This document shows positions 51,073 through 60,332 of a stretch of DNA of 64,000 bases, in pieces. Location: contig NZ_CANLNH010000004.1 of the NCBI RefSeq assembly GCF_947492535.1, positions 186,001 through 250,000 of the forward strand, written 5' to 3'. The notes under the pieces are model-generated. The model searched no databases. It saw only the letters and a program-made list of their open reading frames with translations, and was not told the origin of the DNA. Within the stretch, counting starts at the first letter, position 1. Each line of letters begins with the position of its first letter. The stretch is from an uncultured Dokdonia sp. GTDB taxonomy: Bacteria > Bacteroidota > Bacteroidia > Flavobacteriales > Flavobacteriaceae. Both the position numbers and the translations under genes were made by a program.

Positions 51073-52404
51073 ATGATGCAATGGGAACGCCTATTATCAC
51101 TTAAAAGACATGGCGATACAAATAAGCGATTACGAAAAGAGCAAGACGAGACACGATTGGGTTTTGAAGTAGATTATGATCGTATTATTTTTTCTTCAGC
51201 ATTTAGAAGTCTTCAGGATAAGACACAGGTGATTCCTTTGTCAAAAACAGATTTTGTACATACACGACTTACGCATAGTCTAGAAGTAGCTGTGGTAGGA
51301 AGATCTTTAGGGAGACAAGTGGGAAAACAACTTCTGGAAAAATATCCACATCTTTCTGAAGTACACAGGTATCAGTTTAATGATTTTGGAGCTATTGTGG
51401 CTGCAGCAGCACTTGCGCATGATATAGGAAACCCACCTTTCGGTCATTCAGGTGAAAAAGCAATAGGTGATTATTTTAAAAATGGCAACGGAAAACGTTT
51501 TGCTTCTGAACTTACAGCTAAAGAGTATCAAGATTTATGTGCGTTTGAAGGAAATGCGAATGGGTTTAAAATATTAACAGAATCTAAGCCTGGTGCAGAA
51601 GGAGGCTTACGGCTATCGTATGCAACATTGGGCGCTTTTATGAAATACCCTAAAGAGTCACTTCCTGTAAAACCCACAAAGCATATCGCCGATAAGAAGT
51701 TTGGTTTTTTTCAAAGTGAGAAAATAGCTTTTCAGGAAGTGGCAGAAGAGTTAGGATTGTTACAAACTAGAAAAGGAAAAGATATAAGTTATGCGCGTCA
51801 CCCATTAACTTTTTTAGTGGAGGCGGCAGATGATATATGTTATACCATTATAGACTTTGAAGATGGGATTAATCTTGGGTTGATTTCAGAAGAATATGCA
51901 TTGGAGTATATGGTAAAGCTAGTTCCTAATATTAATACCAAAAAGTATTATGAACTTACCACAAAAGCTGCTCGTGTTGGCTATTTGAGGGCACTTGCTA
52001 TAGGAACGTTAATAGAGGAGGCGGTTGCTATATTTATGAAAAATGAAGAGGCTATTCTTAAGGGCGCTTTCGCGAAAGCGTTATTAGATAAATCCAAATA
52101 TGAAGCTCAAATAGACGATATATTGAAAATTAGTATTTCAAATATCTATCAAAGTCAGGAAGTAGTCGAAAAAGAAATAGCAGGGTATGAAATTCTTTCA
52201 ACGCTTTTGGATAAACGCTGTAAAGTGATTACAAACGCTCCAACACATTATGATACGTTAGTCTTGAGACTATTTGAAGATGCTAATAGCGAAGGCATGT
52301 CTTTGTATCAAGAATTAATGAATATATGTAATTATGTATCTGTGATGACTGATAGCAAATCGCTACGTATTTTTCAAAAATTAAAAGGACTTAATGTTCG
52401 TTAG
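51073..52404 (+). CDS. dgt: Deoxyguanosinetriphosphate triphosphohydrolase-like protein
   Basis: About 443 aa; start chosen at ATG 51073, not the in-frame TTG at 51049, because homologues begin near MxWExLLSLKR. HD-domain residues: RLTHSLEVA (His), ALAHDIGNPPFGHSGE (His-Asp), and a later Asp in VEAADDICYT. It cleaves dNTPs to nucleoside and triphosphate and so trims dNTP pools. An exact palindrome copy at 52066-52079 encodes GAFAKAL in a helix near the C-terminus. Confidence 0.93.
   Translation: MMQWERLLSLKRHGDTNKRLRKEQDETRLGFEVDYDRIIFSSAFRSLQDKTQVIPLSKTDFVHTRLTHSLEVAVVGRSLGRQVGKQLLEKYPHLSEVHRYQFNDFGAIVAAAALAHDIGNPPFGHSGEKAIGDYFKNGNGKRFASELTAKEYQDLCAFEGNANGFKILTESKPGAEGGLRLSYATLGAFMKYPKESLPVKPTKHIADKKFGFFQSEKIAFQEVAEELGLLQTRKGKDISYARHPLTFLVEAADDICYTIIDFEDGINLGLISEEYALEYMVKLVPNINTKKYYELTTKAARVGYLRALAIGTLIEEAVAIFMKNEEAILKGAFAKALLDKSKYEAQIDDILKISISNIYQSQEVVEKEIAGYEILSTLLDKRCKVITNAPTHYDTLVLRLFEDANSEGMSLYQELMNICNYVSVMTDSKSLRIFQKLKGLNVR
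52066..52079. repeat. Dispersed palindrome GCTTTCGCGAAAGC, in dgt
   Basis: An exact copy (flanked by CG) read in frame as A-F-A-K-A in the C-terminal part of the dNTPase. Confidence 0.95.
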
Positions 52405-52421
52405 TTTTACTTCATACAACC

Positions 52422-52448
52422 AACTATTTTGGAATTAAAATAGTTTTT
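52422..52448 (+). terminator. Rho-independent terminator of dgt
   Basis: Stem AACTATTTT (52422-52430) / AAAATAGTT (52437-52445), GGAATT loop, short T run. Confidence 0.7.
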
Positions 52449-52608
52449 AAGAAGAACGTTGAAGACTAAACAAAAAAAATATAGATGTTGTTGTTGTGTT
52501 TTTTTTTGTTAAAAAGCTTCGACATTAGTGATTCTGTAAGATATTGACACTATTACTGGGATTAATTAACAGTTAGTGTTAATTTTTAATTGAAAATTTT
52601 AAAATCCA

Positions 52609-52616
52609 TAAATTTG
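52609..52616 (+). promoter_or_regulatory. Putative -7 box for the M36 peptidase gene
   Basis: TAAATTTG fits TAnnTTTG. A TTG lies at 52590-52592 (16-bp spacer, slightly short). Confidence 0.4.
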
Positions 52617-52764
52617 CAATACTTTTGATTTCTGTTCAAAAATATAAACTTTTGACAGTATAGTAGGAATAATGCATATAAGATTGTTATGTATATAATA
52701 TAATGTACTAACAGAATATCTGTTCTTACTCAAACTTTTTAGTTATAATATAAAAACCAAAAAA

Positions 52765-55416
52765 ATGCTAAAACTCTACAAACTAACAGTGTTTGTTTTT
52801 GTGTTTGCTTTTACAGCACTTACAAATGCTCAAGATTACAGTACGATCATTAGAGATCACCTACAGGCGAATACGTCTTCATTAGAGGTTACAGATCAAG
52901 ATGTTTCGGACTTAAAAATTCAAGATGAGGTTTTCTCACAAAAAAGTACAACAACTCATGTATATGCTACCCAAAGGGTAAATAACATTGAGGTTTTTAA
53001 CGGAAATGTAAATGTTGCTTTTAGAGACGGTTCTATTATTCATGTTGCAAGTAATCTTCAAAGAGATATTGCGTCAAGAGTAAATGCAGTTTCACCAGTA
53101 CTTACACCTGTACAAGCAGCTTCTAGTGCTGCTACTTCTTTAGGTTTAGGGAATTCTAATTTTTCTTTAAATCAAACAATTTCTTCACAGCAATTTGTGC
53201 TTACGCAAGGTGGCGTGTCTTTAGAAGAAGTGCCTGTGAAATTGGTGTACCAACCTATGGAAGATAATACAATTAAGCTTGCATGGGATTTAAGTATTCA
53301 TACAACAGATACTAAACACTGGTATAGTGTGCGTGTAGATGCTCTAAATGGGCAAATTCTTCAGCAGCATGACTGGGTAGTGAGCTGTACATTTGAATCT
53401 CACAATCATAATTCGATTGGAACTTCTAATCAAAACAACTCTGACTTTTCAATGACTAAAAATACTGCAGTAGCAAGTGAGCTTTTAGCAGGAGAACAAT
53501 ATAATGTATTTGCATTACCATTAGAAAGCCCTAGTCATGGAGATGAATCTATTGTGGTAGAGCCACAAGATTTAGTGGCGTCTCCTTTTGGATGGCATGA
53601 TAATGATGGTGTAGAGGGTGCTGATTTTACAATCACAAGAGGAAACAATGTTTTAGCTCAGGATGATATTAATGGAAATAATGGAGTTGGAGCTTCTCCT
53701 GATGGTGGAGATGAGTTAAACTTTGACTTTGAATATAATTTAAATACTGATCCAGTAAATATGCTTGATGCAGTAACTACAAATTTATTTTACTGGAATA
53801 ATATCATGCACGATGTTTTTTATCACTATGGTTTTGATGAAGAAAGCGGTAATTTCCAACAGAATAATTATGGAAATGGAGGAAGTGGTAATGATTTAGT
53901 ATTAGCAGATGCACAAGATGGTTCTGGAACAAATAATGCAAACTTTGGAACACCTCCAGATGGTAATGCTCCTAGAATGCAAATGTTTTTATTTGACCCA
54001 GCAGGACCTCCAGGTGAAGCTCTTACAATAAACGGAGGAACCTTAGATGGAGGTTATGTAGGTATAGGTGCTGCTTTTGGAGAACCGTTACCAGAAGAAA
54101 CACCAATAGTAGGAGATCTTGCTCTAGTACAAGATGACGATTCAGGAGCTTCTACAGATCCTACAGATGCTTGTGATACTATTACAAATGGAGCTGAGTT
54201 AAGTGGTAATATTGCTGTAATAAGAAGAGGAGAGTGTGAATTTGGAGTGAAAGTATTAGCTGCCGAAAATGAAGGTGCAATCGCTGTAATTGTAGTTACT
54301 AATTCTACAGATCCTATTTTCCCTATGGGAGCTGGTGCTGTAGGTGATCAAGTGACAATTCCTAGTATGATGGTAAGTTTAGCTGATGGTGAAGCAATTA
54401 TTGCAGCACTTGAAGGTGGAGAAACAATAAATGTTTCTATAGTAAATGGAGGTCCTTTCCGATTAGATGGTAGTTTAGATAATGGAATTATTGCTCATGA
54501 GTATGGACATGGTATTTCTAACCGTTTAACTGGTGGTCGTTTTAACTCTGGATGTTTAGGTAATGCTGAGCAAATGGGAGAAGGATGGTCTGATTACTTC
54601 GGACTAATGCTTACAATGAGAGATGGAGATACAGCAGAACAAGGTAGAGGTATTGGAACATACGCTGTTGGTCAGCCTATTGATGGACCAGGAATACGTC
54701 CTGCACCTTATAGCACTGATTTTTCTGTGAATTCATTAACATACGATGATGTAAATAACCCAGCTATTTCTCAGCCACATGGTATTGGTACTGTTTGGTC
54801 AACAATGATATGGGATATGACTTGGGCATTTATTGATGAGTATGGTTTTGATGATGATTTTTATAATGGAACTGGAGGAAACAATATTGCTTTACAATTA
54901 GTAGTAGATGGTTTAAAATTACAACCATGTAGCCCTGGATTCCTTGATGGTAGAGATGCTATTCTTGCTGCAGTAGAAATTAACACACTTATCCCTGAGG
55001 ATGAAAAAGATTTTGCAACCTGTACTATCTGGAATGTGTTTGCTGCTCGTGGAGCAGGATTTAGTGCAGAGCAAGGAAGTTCTAATAACAGATTTGATCA
55101 AGTAGAAGCATTTGATATTCCAGGTGATGTTATTGAAAACTGTGAAGAATTACTTAGTGTAAATGAAAGTGATCTAGACTCTGTATTCAGTGTATTCCCT
55201 AATCCTTCAAATGGAGAGATTACAGTGAGTGTAGCTGGTACATTTGGTGAAGGTCAAATACGTATCTATGATATCAACGGTAGAGAAGTTTATAATGAGC
55301 CTGCAACTCTTGAAGGTACTATATCTGTTAATGCAACAGGATTATCTAGAGGAGTATACATTATGAATATTACTAGTGATACAAGCGCGATTACTAAAAA
55401 GCTTATCATTGAGTAA
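52765..55416 (+). CDS. Secreted M36 (fungalysin-like) metallopeptidase with PA domain and T9SS sorting tail
   Basis: An 883-aa protein. Signal peptide cleaved after TNAQ (residue 23), and an FTP-type propeptide (about 25-205). The catalytic domain is split by a protease-associated (PA) insertion (about 415-560). The zinc site HEYGH is at 578-582 with downstream Glu in NAEQMGEGWSDYF. The tail (about 805-883) is a type IX sorting domain (FSVFPNPSNGEITV, GEGQIRIYDINGREV, LSRGVYIMNIT, KKLIIE). It is exported through the Por/T9SS system to degrade extracellular protein. Confidence 0.94.
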   Translation: MLKLYKLTVFVFVFAFTALTNAQDYSTIIRDHLQANTSSLEVTDQDVSDLKIQDEVFSQKSTTTHVYATQRVNNIEVFNGNVNVAFRDGSIIHVASNLQRDIASRVNAVSPVLTPVQAASSAATSLGLGNSNFSLNQTISSQQFVLTQGGVSLEEVPVKLVYQPMEDNTIKLAWDLSIHTTDTKHWYSVRVDALNGQILQQHDWVVSCTFESHNHNSIGTSNQNNSDFSMTKNTAVASELLAGEQYNVFALPLESPSHGDESIVVEPQDLVASPFGWHDNDGVEGADFTITRGNNVLAQDDINGNNGVGASPDGGDELNFDFEYNLNTDPVNMLDAVTTNLFYWNNIMHDVFYHYGFDEESGNFQQNNYGNGGSGNDLVLADAQDGSGTNNANFGTPPDGNAPRMQMFLFDPAGPPGEALTINGGTLDGGYVGIGAAFGEPLPEETPIVGDLALVQDDDSGASTDPTDACDTITNGAELSGNIAVIRRGECEFGVKVLAAENEGAIAVIVVTNSTDPIFPMGAGAVGDQVTIPSMMVSLADGEAIIAALEGGETINVSIVNGGPFRLDGSLDNGIIAHEYGHGISNRLTGGRFNSGCLGNAEQMGEGWSDYFGLMLTMRDGDTAEQGRGIGTYAVGQPIDGPGIRPAPYSTDFSVNSLTYDDVNNPAISQPHGIGTVWSTMIWDMTWAFIDEYGFDDDFYNGTGGNNIALQLVVDGLKLQPCSPGFLDGRDAILAAVEINTLIPEDEKDFATCTIWNVFAARGAGFSAEQGSSNNRFDQVEAFDIPGDVIENCEELLSVNESDLDSVFSVFPNPSNGEITVSVAGTFGEGQIRIYDINGREVYNEPATLEGTISVNATGLSRGVYIMNITSDTSAITKKLIIE

Positions 55417-55436
55417 GCACATCAATATAAATTGAT

Positions 55437-55472
55437 AAAAAGGCTGGTTTAATTTAAATCAGCCTTTTTTTT
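55437..55472. terminator. Bidirectional terminator between the peptidase and dxs genes
   Basis: Stem AAAAAGGCTG (55437-55446) / CAGCCTTTTT (55460-55469) with inner TTTAA/TTAAA pairing. It overlaps the dxs stop codon. Confidence 0.85.
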
Positions 55473-57222
55473 ATAGGTATGTTTCAATGGTATTTGCTAT
55501 TTCTTTAGGTGAGATACCTATTTCTTCTTGAAGCTCTTCTGTAGTGCCATGTGTTATAAACTCGTCTGGTACTCCAAGAGGTGTGATGATCCCTTTATAC
55601 GCTTTCGCGAAAGCGTAATCAGTAATAACACTTCCTAGTCCGCCTTTAATAGTGCCATCTTCTATAGTAATAATAACGTTATATGTATTGAAAATAGCAT
55701 CAAGAAGTTCTGTGTCTATAGGTTTTAAGAATCCTATATCGTAAATACTAATAGTATATGATTTGTCTTCTGTGGCTCTTAGGGCATTGTGTATAACGGT
55801 TCCTATGGATAGAATAGCAATGTGTTTTCCTTTTTGAATACAATGTCCTTTGCCAATAGTGATCTTTTGAAATGGCTGTTTCCAGTTAATGGTAACTCCT
55901 CTTCCTCTAGGATATCGTATAGCAATAGGATGTGGTAAGCCTAATTGCGCTGTATACATAATATTACGAAGATCTATCTCGTCTTTAGGGGCGTAGATGA
56001 TCATATTGGGTATACAGTTAAGATATGCTAAATCAAACGATCCATGATGTGTTGGGCCATCTTGACCTACAAGTCCAGCTCTGTCTAAGCAAAATATCAC
56101 AGGTAAATTTTGTAACGCTACATCGTGTATGATTTGATCATAAGCTCGTTGTAAGAATGTAGAATAGATATTACAAAATACAACCATCCCTTGTGTCGCC
56201 ATACCTGCAGATAATGTAACTGCATGTTGCTCTGCTATACCTACATCAAATGCGCGATCAGGAAAAGCTTCTATCATATATTTAAGAGAGCTTCCAGTAG
56301 GCATGGCAGGAGTGATTCCTATTATTTTTTTATTAGCTGAGGCAAGTTCTACAATAGTGTGTCCAAAAACATCTTGATACTTAGGGGGTAATTGTGTGGT
56401 ATCTTTAGAGTGGCGTTCTCCAGTGGCAGCATCAAACTTTCCTGGTGCATGATAGGTGACTTGATGTTTTTCGGCTAGAGCCAGTCCTTTTCCTTTTGTA
56501 GTGATTACGTGAAGAAATTTAGGGCCTTTTATTTTTTGAAGTTTTTTTAATGTCTTTATAAGTGTAGGAAGGTCATGACCATCTACAGGACCATGATAGT
56601 CAAAATTAAGCGCTTCAAAAATGTTTTCTTCTCTAGCAGTTCCCTTTTTGACGTTGGTGAGATATTTTTTTAAAGCACCTACACTTGGATCAATACCAAT
56701 CGCATTATCATTGAGTATAACAAGTAAGTTAGCGTCTGTTACACCAGCATGGTTTAAACCTTCAAAAGCCATTCCGCTAGCGATAGAGGCATCACCAATT
56801 ACAGCAATGTGTTGTTGTTCTTTTTTGTCTTGTAGGTTAGCGGCAATAGCCATTCCTAATGCTGCAGAAATAGAAGTGCTACTATGTCCTACGCCAAAAG
56901 TATCGTAGTTGCTTTCAGAGATTTTAGGAAATCCGCTAAGGCCTCCTTTTTGTCTATTGGTGTGAAAAATATCTTTTCGTCCGGTTAAAATTTTATGACC
57001 ATATGCTTGATGTCCTACATCCCAAATAAGTTTATCGTCTGGTGTATTAAATACATAATGCAATGCGATGGTTAATTCAATAACGCCTAAGCTAGCTCCT
57101 AGGTGCCCTTCTTTTGTGGATAGGATGGTAATGATAAACTGACGCAGTTCCTTGCTTAATTGCGGTAATTGGTCAATTGTGAGCTGTCTTAATGCTTGTG
57201 GACTATCAATGTGATTTAGCAT
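55471..57222 (-). CDS. dxs: 1-deoxy-D-xylulose-5-phosphate synthase
   Basis: A 583-aa thiamine-diphosphate enzyme that joins pyruvate and glyceraldehyde 3-phosphate in the first step of the MEP isoprenoid pathway. ThDP site: GDASIASGMAFEGLNHAG and LNDNAIGID. The transketolase pyrimidine-binding part has VGIAEQHAVT and DRAGLVGQDGPTHHG. It is shorter than the 620-aa E. coli enzyme, as usual in Flavobacteria. An exact palindrome (55601-55614) encodes AFAKA at residues 537-541. TACCTTTG, a -7-like box, lies only 5 bp before the ATG, so the mRNA may be leaderless. Confidence 0.95.
   Translation of the reverse strand: MLNHIDSPQALRQLTIDQLPQLSKELRQFIITILSTKEGHLGASLGVIELTIALHYVFNTPDDKLIWDVGHQAYGHKILTGRKDIFHTNRQKGGLSGFPKISESNYDTFGVGHSSTSISAALGMAIAANLQDKKEQQHIAVIGDASIASGMAFEGLNHAGVTDANLLVILNDNAIGIDPSVGALKKYLTNVKKGTAREENIFEALNFDYHGPVDGHDLPTLIKTLKKLQKIKGPKFLHVITTKGKGLALAEKHQVTYHAPGKFDAATGERHSKDTTQLPPKYQDVFGHTIVELASANKKIIGITPAMPTGSSLKYMIEAFPDRAFDVGIAEQHAVTLSAGMATQGMVVFCNIYSTFLQRAYDQIIHDVALQNLPVIFCLDRAGLVGQDGPTHHGSFDLAYLNCIPNMIIYAPKDEIDLRNIMYTAQLGLPHPIAIRYPRGRGVTINWKQPFQKITIGKGHCIQKGKHIAILSIGTVIHNALRATEDKSYTISIYDIGFLKPIDTELLDAIFNTYNVIITIEDGTIKGGLGSVITDYAFAKAYKGIITPLGVPDEFITHGTTEELQEEIGISPKEIANTIETYL
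55601..55614. repeat. Dispersed palindrome GCTTTCGCGAAAGC, in dxs
   Basis: An exact copy, palindromic over 18 bp, read on the minus strand as D-Y-A-F-A-K-A-Y in the C-terminal domain of Dxs. Confidence 0.95.
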
Positions 57223-57226
57223 ATGG

Positions 57227-57234
57227 CAAAGGTA
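57227..57234 (-). promoter_or_regulatory. Putative -7 box of dxs
   Basis: TACCTTTG on the minus strand fits TAnnTTTG exactly. The ATG at 57222 is so near that the transcript would start at or close to it. Confidence 0.45.
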
Positions 57235-57275
57235 CGTCTTGATATTGTATTTTTGAATATTGAAATACGATTCCT

Positions 57276-57725
57276 ATGATAGAACCTTTTGATGATGTTT
57301 ATTTTATGAAAAGAGCATTGGTTGAAGCTGAAACAGCCTACGAACTTGGAGAAATTCCTGTAGGCGCTGTTGTAGTGGTAAATAATACTATTATTGCAAG
57401 AGCTCATAACCTTACCGAGCGTCTTACCGATGTTACAGCACATGCAGAAATGCAAGCGATTACTGCTGCTGCAAATTATTTGGGTGGAAAATATTTGCAT
57501 AAATGTACCTTGTATGTCACATTAGAGCCCTGCCAAATGTGTGCGGGGGCTTTATATTGGAGTCAGATAGATAGGGTAGTTTATGGTGCTACAGACGAAC
57601 AGCGTGGTTGTAAAGTGATGGGAACGAAGTTGCATCCCAAAACAGAAATAGAAGGAGGTGTACTGGCAGAAGATGCAAAAAACTTATTGAAACGCTTTTT
57701 TGTAGAGAAGCGAAATTTAAATTAA
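57276..57725 (+). CDS. tadA: tRNA adenosine(34) deaminase TadA
   Basis: A 149-aa cytidine/deoxycytidylate deaminase-fold enzyme. Zinc site: His56-Ala-Glu58 (TAHAEMQAI) and PCQMC (Cys86, Cys89). The PVGAVVV start and the absence of other domains fit TadA, which converts A34 to inosine in tRNA-Arg. A related guanine deaminase cannot be fully excluded. It is divergent from dxs and followed by a bidirectional terminator. Confidence 0.88.
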   Translation: MIEPFDDVYFMKRALVEAETAYELGEIPVGAVVVVNNTIIARAHNLTERLTDVTAHAEMQAITAAANYLGGKYLHKCTLYVTLEPCQMCAGALYWSQIDRVVYGATDEQRGCKVMGTKLHPKTEIEGGVLAEDAKNLLKRFFVEKRNLN

Positions 57726-57735
57726 AGGCATAAAA

Positions 57736-57757
57736 AAAGCCTGCAATTGCAGGCTTT
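57736..57757. terminator. Bidirectional terminator between tadA and the cold-shock gene
   Basis: A perfect palindrome built on AAAGCCTGCAA and its complement, with A and T runs at both ends. Confidence 0.85.
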
Positions 57758-57787
57758 AATAATCGTAAAAAGATATTATCTATATCA

Positions 57788-57979
57788 TTACAGTACACGT
57801 ACTTGTGCAGCTGTCATTCCTTTTCTTCCTTCTTCTTCTACGTACTCAACTTTATCACCTTCAGAGATAGTTTCTCCATTAAGACCTGTAACGTGTACAA
57901 AGATATCTTTACCGGTGTCGTCATTAGTTATAAAACCATAACCCTTTGACTCATTGAAAAATTTAACTGTTCCTTCCAT
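57788..57979 (-). CDS. CspA-family cold-shock protein
   Basis: A 63-aa single cold-shock domain: MEGTVKFFNESKGYGFITND with RNP1 (KGYGFI) and RNP2 (DIFVHV). It binds single-stranded RNA/DNA and acts as an RNA chaperone. A -7-like TAAGTTTG (58008-58015, minus) precedes it, and a leader of about 25 nt is likely. Confidence 0.95.
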   Translation of the reverse strand: MEGTVKFFNESKGYGFITNDDTGKDIFVHVTGLNGETISEGDKVEYVEEEGRKGMTAAQVRVL

Positions 57980-58007
57980 TATAAAAAATAAAAATATTAA
58001 TAAAGTA

Positions 58008-58015
58008 CAAACTTA
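58008..58015 (-). promoter_or_regulatory. Putative -7 box of the cold-shock gene
   Basis: TAAGTTTG on the minus strand, 28 bp before the ATG. The nearest TTG upstream is 26 bp away, longer than usual. Confidence 0.4.
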
Positions 58016-58073
58016 CGCTTTAATTTTTAACATATTGTTTTCAAACCGTTTTATTTTTGTAAACTAATGGGAT

Positions 58074-58337
58074 TCAGCGCTCTTTTGAGTCATTAAATTC
58101 CTTCATTTTTAGAATATTCTCTTTTGTAAGCATATAGTCGTGTACATTTTTATCTTTCCAGCGATGGTAGATAAACAGGGGCATGAGCACAAAAAAGCCT
58201 CCTACAAGTGCAAATCCTACTAATTTATTTCCAATGATTTCTTGACCTTCTTGGGATTTATAATAAAACCCAATAGCAAATACTGCTACAAGAGCAAAAA
58301 AAAGTAGGATAATAAAAATACGCCTTGCTTTATGCAT
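58074..58337 (-). CDS. Small two-helix membrane protein downstream of aspS
   Basis: An 87-aa protein with two hydrophobic helices (about 7-27 and 40-60) and a charged C-terminus ([14 protein letters not shown]). It overlaps the aspS stop by 8 bp, so it is translated from the same mRNA. In Flavobacteria a protein of this type often follows aspS (recollection). Function unknown. Confidence 0.7.
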   Translation of the reverse strand: MHKARRIFIILLFFALVAVFAIGFYYKSQEGQEIIGNKLVGFALVGGFFVLMPLFIYHRWKDKNVHDYMLTKENILKMKEFNDSKER

Positions 58338-60078
58338 TTAATTTTAGGTGTAATTCTTTAAGTTGGTCTTCATCAATAGCTGCTGGAGCATCAATCATAA
58401 CATCTCGACCACTGTTGTTTTTTGGGAATGCGATAAAATCTCGTATTGTTTCTTGTCCGCCAAGTATCGCCACAAGTCTATCCAATCCAAAAGCAAGTCC
58501 GCCGTGTGGGGGTGCTCCGTATTGGAACGCATCCATAAGGAAGCCAAATTGTGCTTTTGCTTCTTCAGGAGTGAATCCTAAATAATCAAACATTAGGGCT
58601 TGTGTCTTTTTGTCGTGTATTCTAATAGAACCTCCTCCTATTTCGTTTCCATTTAGGACAAGGTCATATGCATTTGCTTTTACAGCACCAGGATCAGTAG
58701 CTAGTAATTCTATTTGTCCTGGCTTTGGAGATGTGAATGGGTGGTGCATTGCATGGTAATGACCTGTTTCTTCATCTAGTTCTAGTAATGGGAAGTCTAT
58801 GACCCATAATGGTGCAAATACTTTAGGATCTCTAAGTCCTAATCTTTCGGCTAGCTCCATGCGTAAAGCGCTTAATTGAGCTCTTACTTTATTGGTATCT
58901 CCAGAAAGCACACAGATAAGGTCTCCGAGTTTTGCTCCTGTAACTTCTGCCCATTTTGCAAGATCGTCTTGATCATAAAATTTGTCTACAGAAGATTTGT
59001 AAGATCCATCATCATTACAGCGTGAATATACCATGCCTAAGGCACCTACTTGTGGGCGTTTTACCCAGTCTATAAGTTTGTCTATTTCTTTTCTAGTATA
59101 GCTATTTCCTCCAGGAACAGCAATTCCTACAACAAGTTCGGCGTTATTAAAGACTTTAAAGTCTTTGTGCTGTGCAACTTCATTAAGTTCTCCAAACTCC
59201 ATCCCAAAACGGATGTCTGGTTTGTCATTTCCATAACGACGCATCGCATCATCATATAACATTCTAGGGAATTTTTCTACTTCTACTCCGTTTACTTCTT
59301 TAAGTAAGTGGCGTGTTAGCCCTTCAAAAATATTTAGAATGTCTTCTTGTTCTACAAACGCCATCTCACAGTCTATTTGTGTAAACTCTGGCTGACGATC
59401 TGCTCTTAGATCTTCATCTCTAAAACATTTTACAATTTGGAAGTATTTATCCATTCCTCCTACCATAAGGAGTTGTTTGAATGTTTGTGGCGATTGTGGT
59501 AATGCGTAAAATTGTCCTTCATTCATACGAGAAGGAACTACAAAGTCACGCGCTCCTTCTGGTGTAGATTTAATTAAGTATGGTGTTTCTACTTCTATAA
59601 AATCTTCATTAGAAAGATACTTTCGCACCTCCATAGCTACTTTATGACGAAAGATTAAACTGTCTTTAACAGGATTTCTTCGTATGTCTAAATAGCGATA
59701 CTTCATACGTACATCTTCTCCTCCGTCTGTTTCGTCTTCAATCGTGAAAGGAGGTACTAAGGCTTCATTAAGAACTGTAAGCTTAGATACTAAGATTTCA
59801 ATATCTCCCGTAGGGATATTTGGATTTTTAGAAGCGCGTTCAATAACGGTTCCTTTTACTTGAATAACAAACTCTCTTCCTAACGTTTTTGCTTGCTCCA
59901 TCATATCTTTTGGAGTGCGTTCTTCGTCAAATATAAGTTGTGTGATTCCGTAACGATCTCGTAAATCTACCCAGATCATAAATCCTTTATCTCTCGATTT
60001 TTGAACCCATCCTGATAGGGTTACTTCTGTGTTAATATCGCTAGCTCTTAGGCTTCCGTTGTTATGACTTCTGTACAT
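58330..60078 (-). CDS. aspS: Aspartate-tRNA ligase
   Basis: A 582-aa class II synthetase. OB-fold anticodon domain (about 1-110, [20 protein letters not shown]), class II motif 2 ([14 protein letters not shown]), bacterial GAD insertion domain (about 290-410) and motif 3 ([14 protein letters not shown]). It charges tRNA-Asp with aspartate. The bacterial form with the GAD insertion is clear. The leader of about 115 nt has two small hairpins. Confidence 0.97.
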   Translation of the reverse strand: MYRSHNNGSLRASDINTEVTLSGWVQKSRDKGFMIWVDLRDRYGITQLIFDEERTPKDMMEQAKTLGREFVIQVKGTVIERASKNPNIPTGDIEILVSKLTVLNEALVPPFTIEDETDGGEDVRMKYRYLDIRRNPVKDSLIFRHKVAMEVRKYLSNEDFIEVETPYLIKSTPEGARDFVVPSRMNEGQFYALPQSPQTFKQLLMVGGMDKYFQIVKCFRDEDLRADRQPEFTQIDCEMAFVEQEDILNIFEGLTRHLLKEVNGVEVEKFPRMLYDDAMRRYGNDKPDIRFGMEFGELNEVAQHKDFKVFNNAELVVGIAVPGGNSYTRKEIDKLIDWVKRPQVGALGMVYSRCNDDGSYKSSVDKFYDQDDLAKWAEVTGAKLGDLICVLSGDTNKVRAQLSALRMELAERLGLRDPKVFAPLWVIDFPLLELDEETGHYHAMHHPFTSPKPGQIELLATDPGAVKANAYDLVLNGNEIGGGSIRIHDKKTQALMFDYLGFTPEEAKAQFGFLMDAFQYGAPPHGGLAFGLDRLVAILGGQETIRDFIAFPKNNSGRDVMIDAPAAIDEDQLKELHLKLNA

Positions 60079-60136
60079 GTATTTTGGTACTTTTTACTCG
60101 ATAATCGAGATGTAAATGATCTGAGGTTTGCCTCAG
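60079..60136 (-). promoter_or_regulatory. Leader hairpins upstream of aspS
   Basis: CTCGAT-A-ATCGAG (60097-60109) and CTGAGG-TTTG-CCTCAG (60121-60136) form two short perfect stems in the aspS leader. The second ends 43 bp and the first 19 bp from the ATG. No T-box features are evident, and the role is unknown. Confidence 0.4.
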
Positions 60137-60199
60137 AAATCAAAAATTAGTTTCCTGCAAATGCCTCGCGGACTAGCCTTGAGGTTCTTGGCTTAGGTG

Positions 60200-60228
60200 C
60201 AAAAATAGGAAGATATCCTTTGTTACAA
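60200..60228 (-). promoter_or_regulatory. Promoter of aspS
   Basis: Minus strand: TTG (60228-60226), 18 bp, TATTTTTG (60207-60200), matching TTG-N-TAnnTTTG. Confidence 0.55.
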
Positions 60229-60263
60229 GCTATGTCTTCCTTTTTTTTGGTTGGAATGTGTAC

Positions 60264-60277
60264 GCTTTCGCGAAAGC
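60264..60277. repeat. Dispersed palindrome GCTTTCGCGAAAGC, intergenic
   Basis: An exact copy followed by GTATAAAAAAACCC, between hemD and aspS and just beyond the hemD terminator. Confidence 0.95.
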
Positions 60278-60281
60278 GTAT

Positions 60282-60314
60282 AAAAAAACCCACAACATAT
60301 AATCTTGTGGGTTT
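60282..60314 (-). terminator. Rho-independent terminator of the DUF4271-hemD operon
   Basis: Minus strand: AAACCCACAA (60314-60305), loop, TTGTGGGTTT (60295-60286), T run. A perfect 10-bp stem. Confidence 0.85.
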
Positions 60315-60332
60315 GTAATGTGTAAAAGAAGT

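Larger units (their letters stand above)
52405..52764. other. Intergenic region, 360 bp, upstream of the M36 peptidase
   Basis: It holds the dgt terminator (52422-52448), an inverted repeat ATTAAC-N7-GTTAAT near 52565-52582, and a -7-like box TAAATTTG (52609-52616) with TTG 16 bp upstream. The implied leader is about 140 nt. No gene was seen. Confidence 0.55.

Noticed and set aside
3697-60277. The palindrome as a Rho-independent terminator
   Set aside because: It has no loop and no T run. Several copies sit beside separate, proper terminators (31972, 35591, 60282), and others are inside genes.
3697-60277. The palindrome as a parS (ParB) site
   Set aside because: The parS consensus is TGTTTCACGTGAAACA. 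The core here is different, and copies are spread evenly instead of clustering near an origin.
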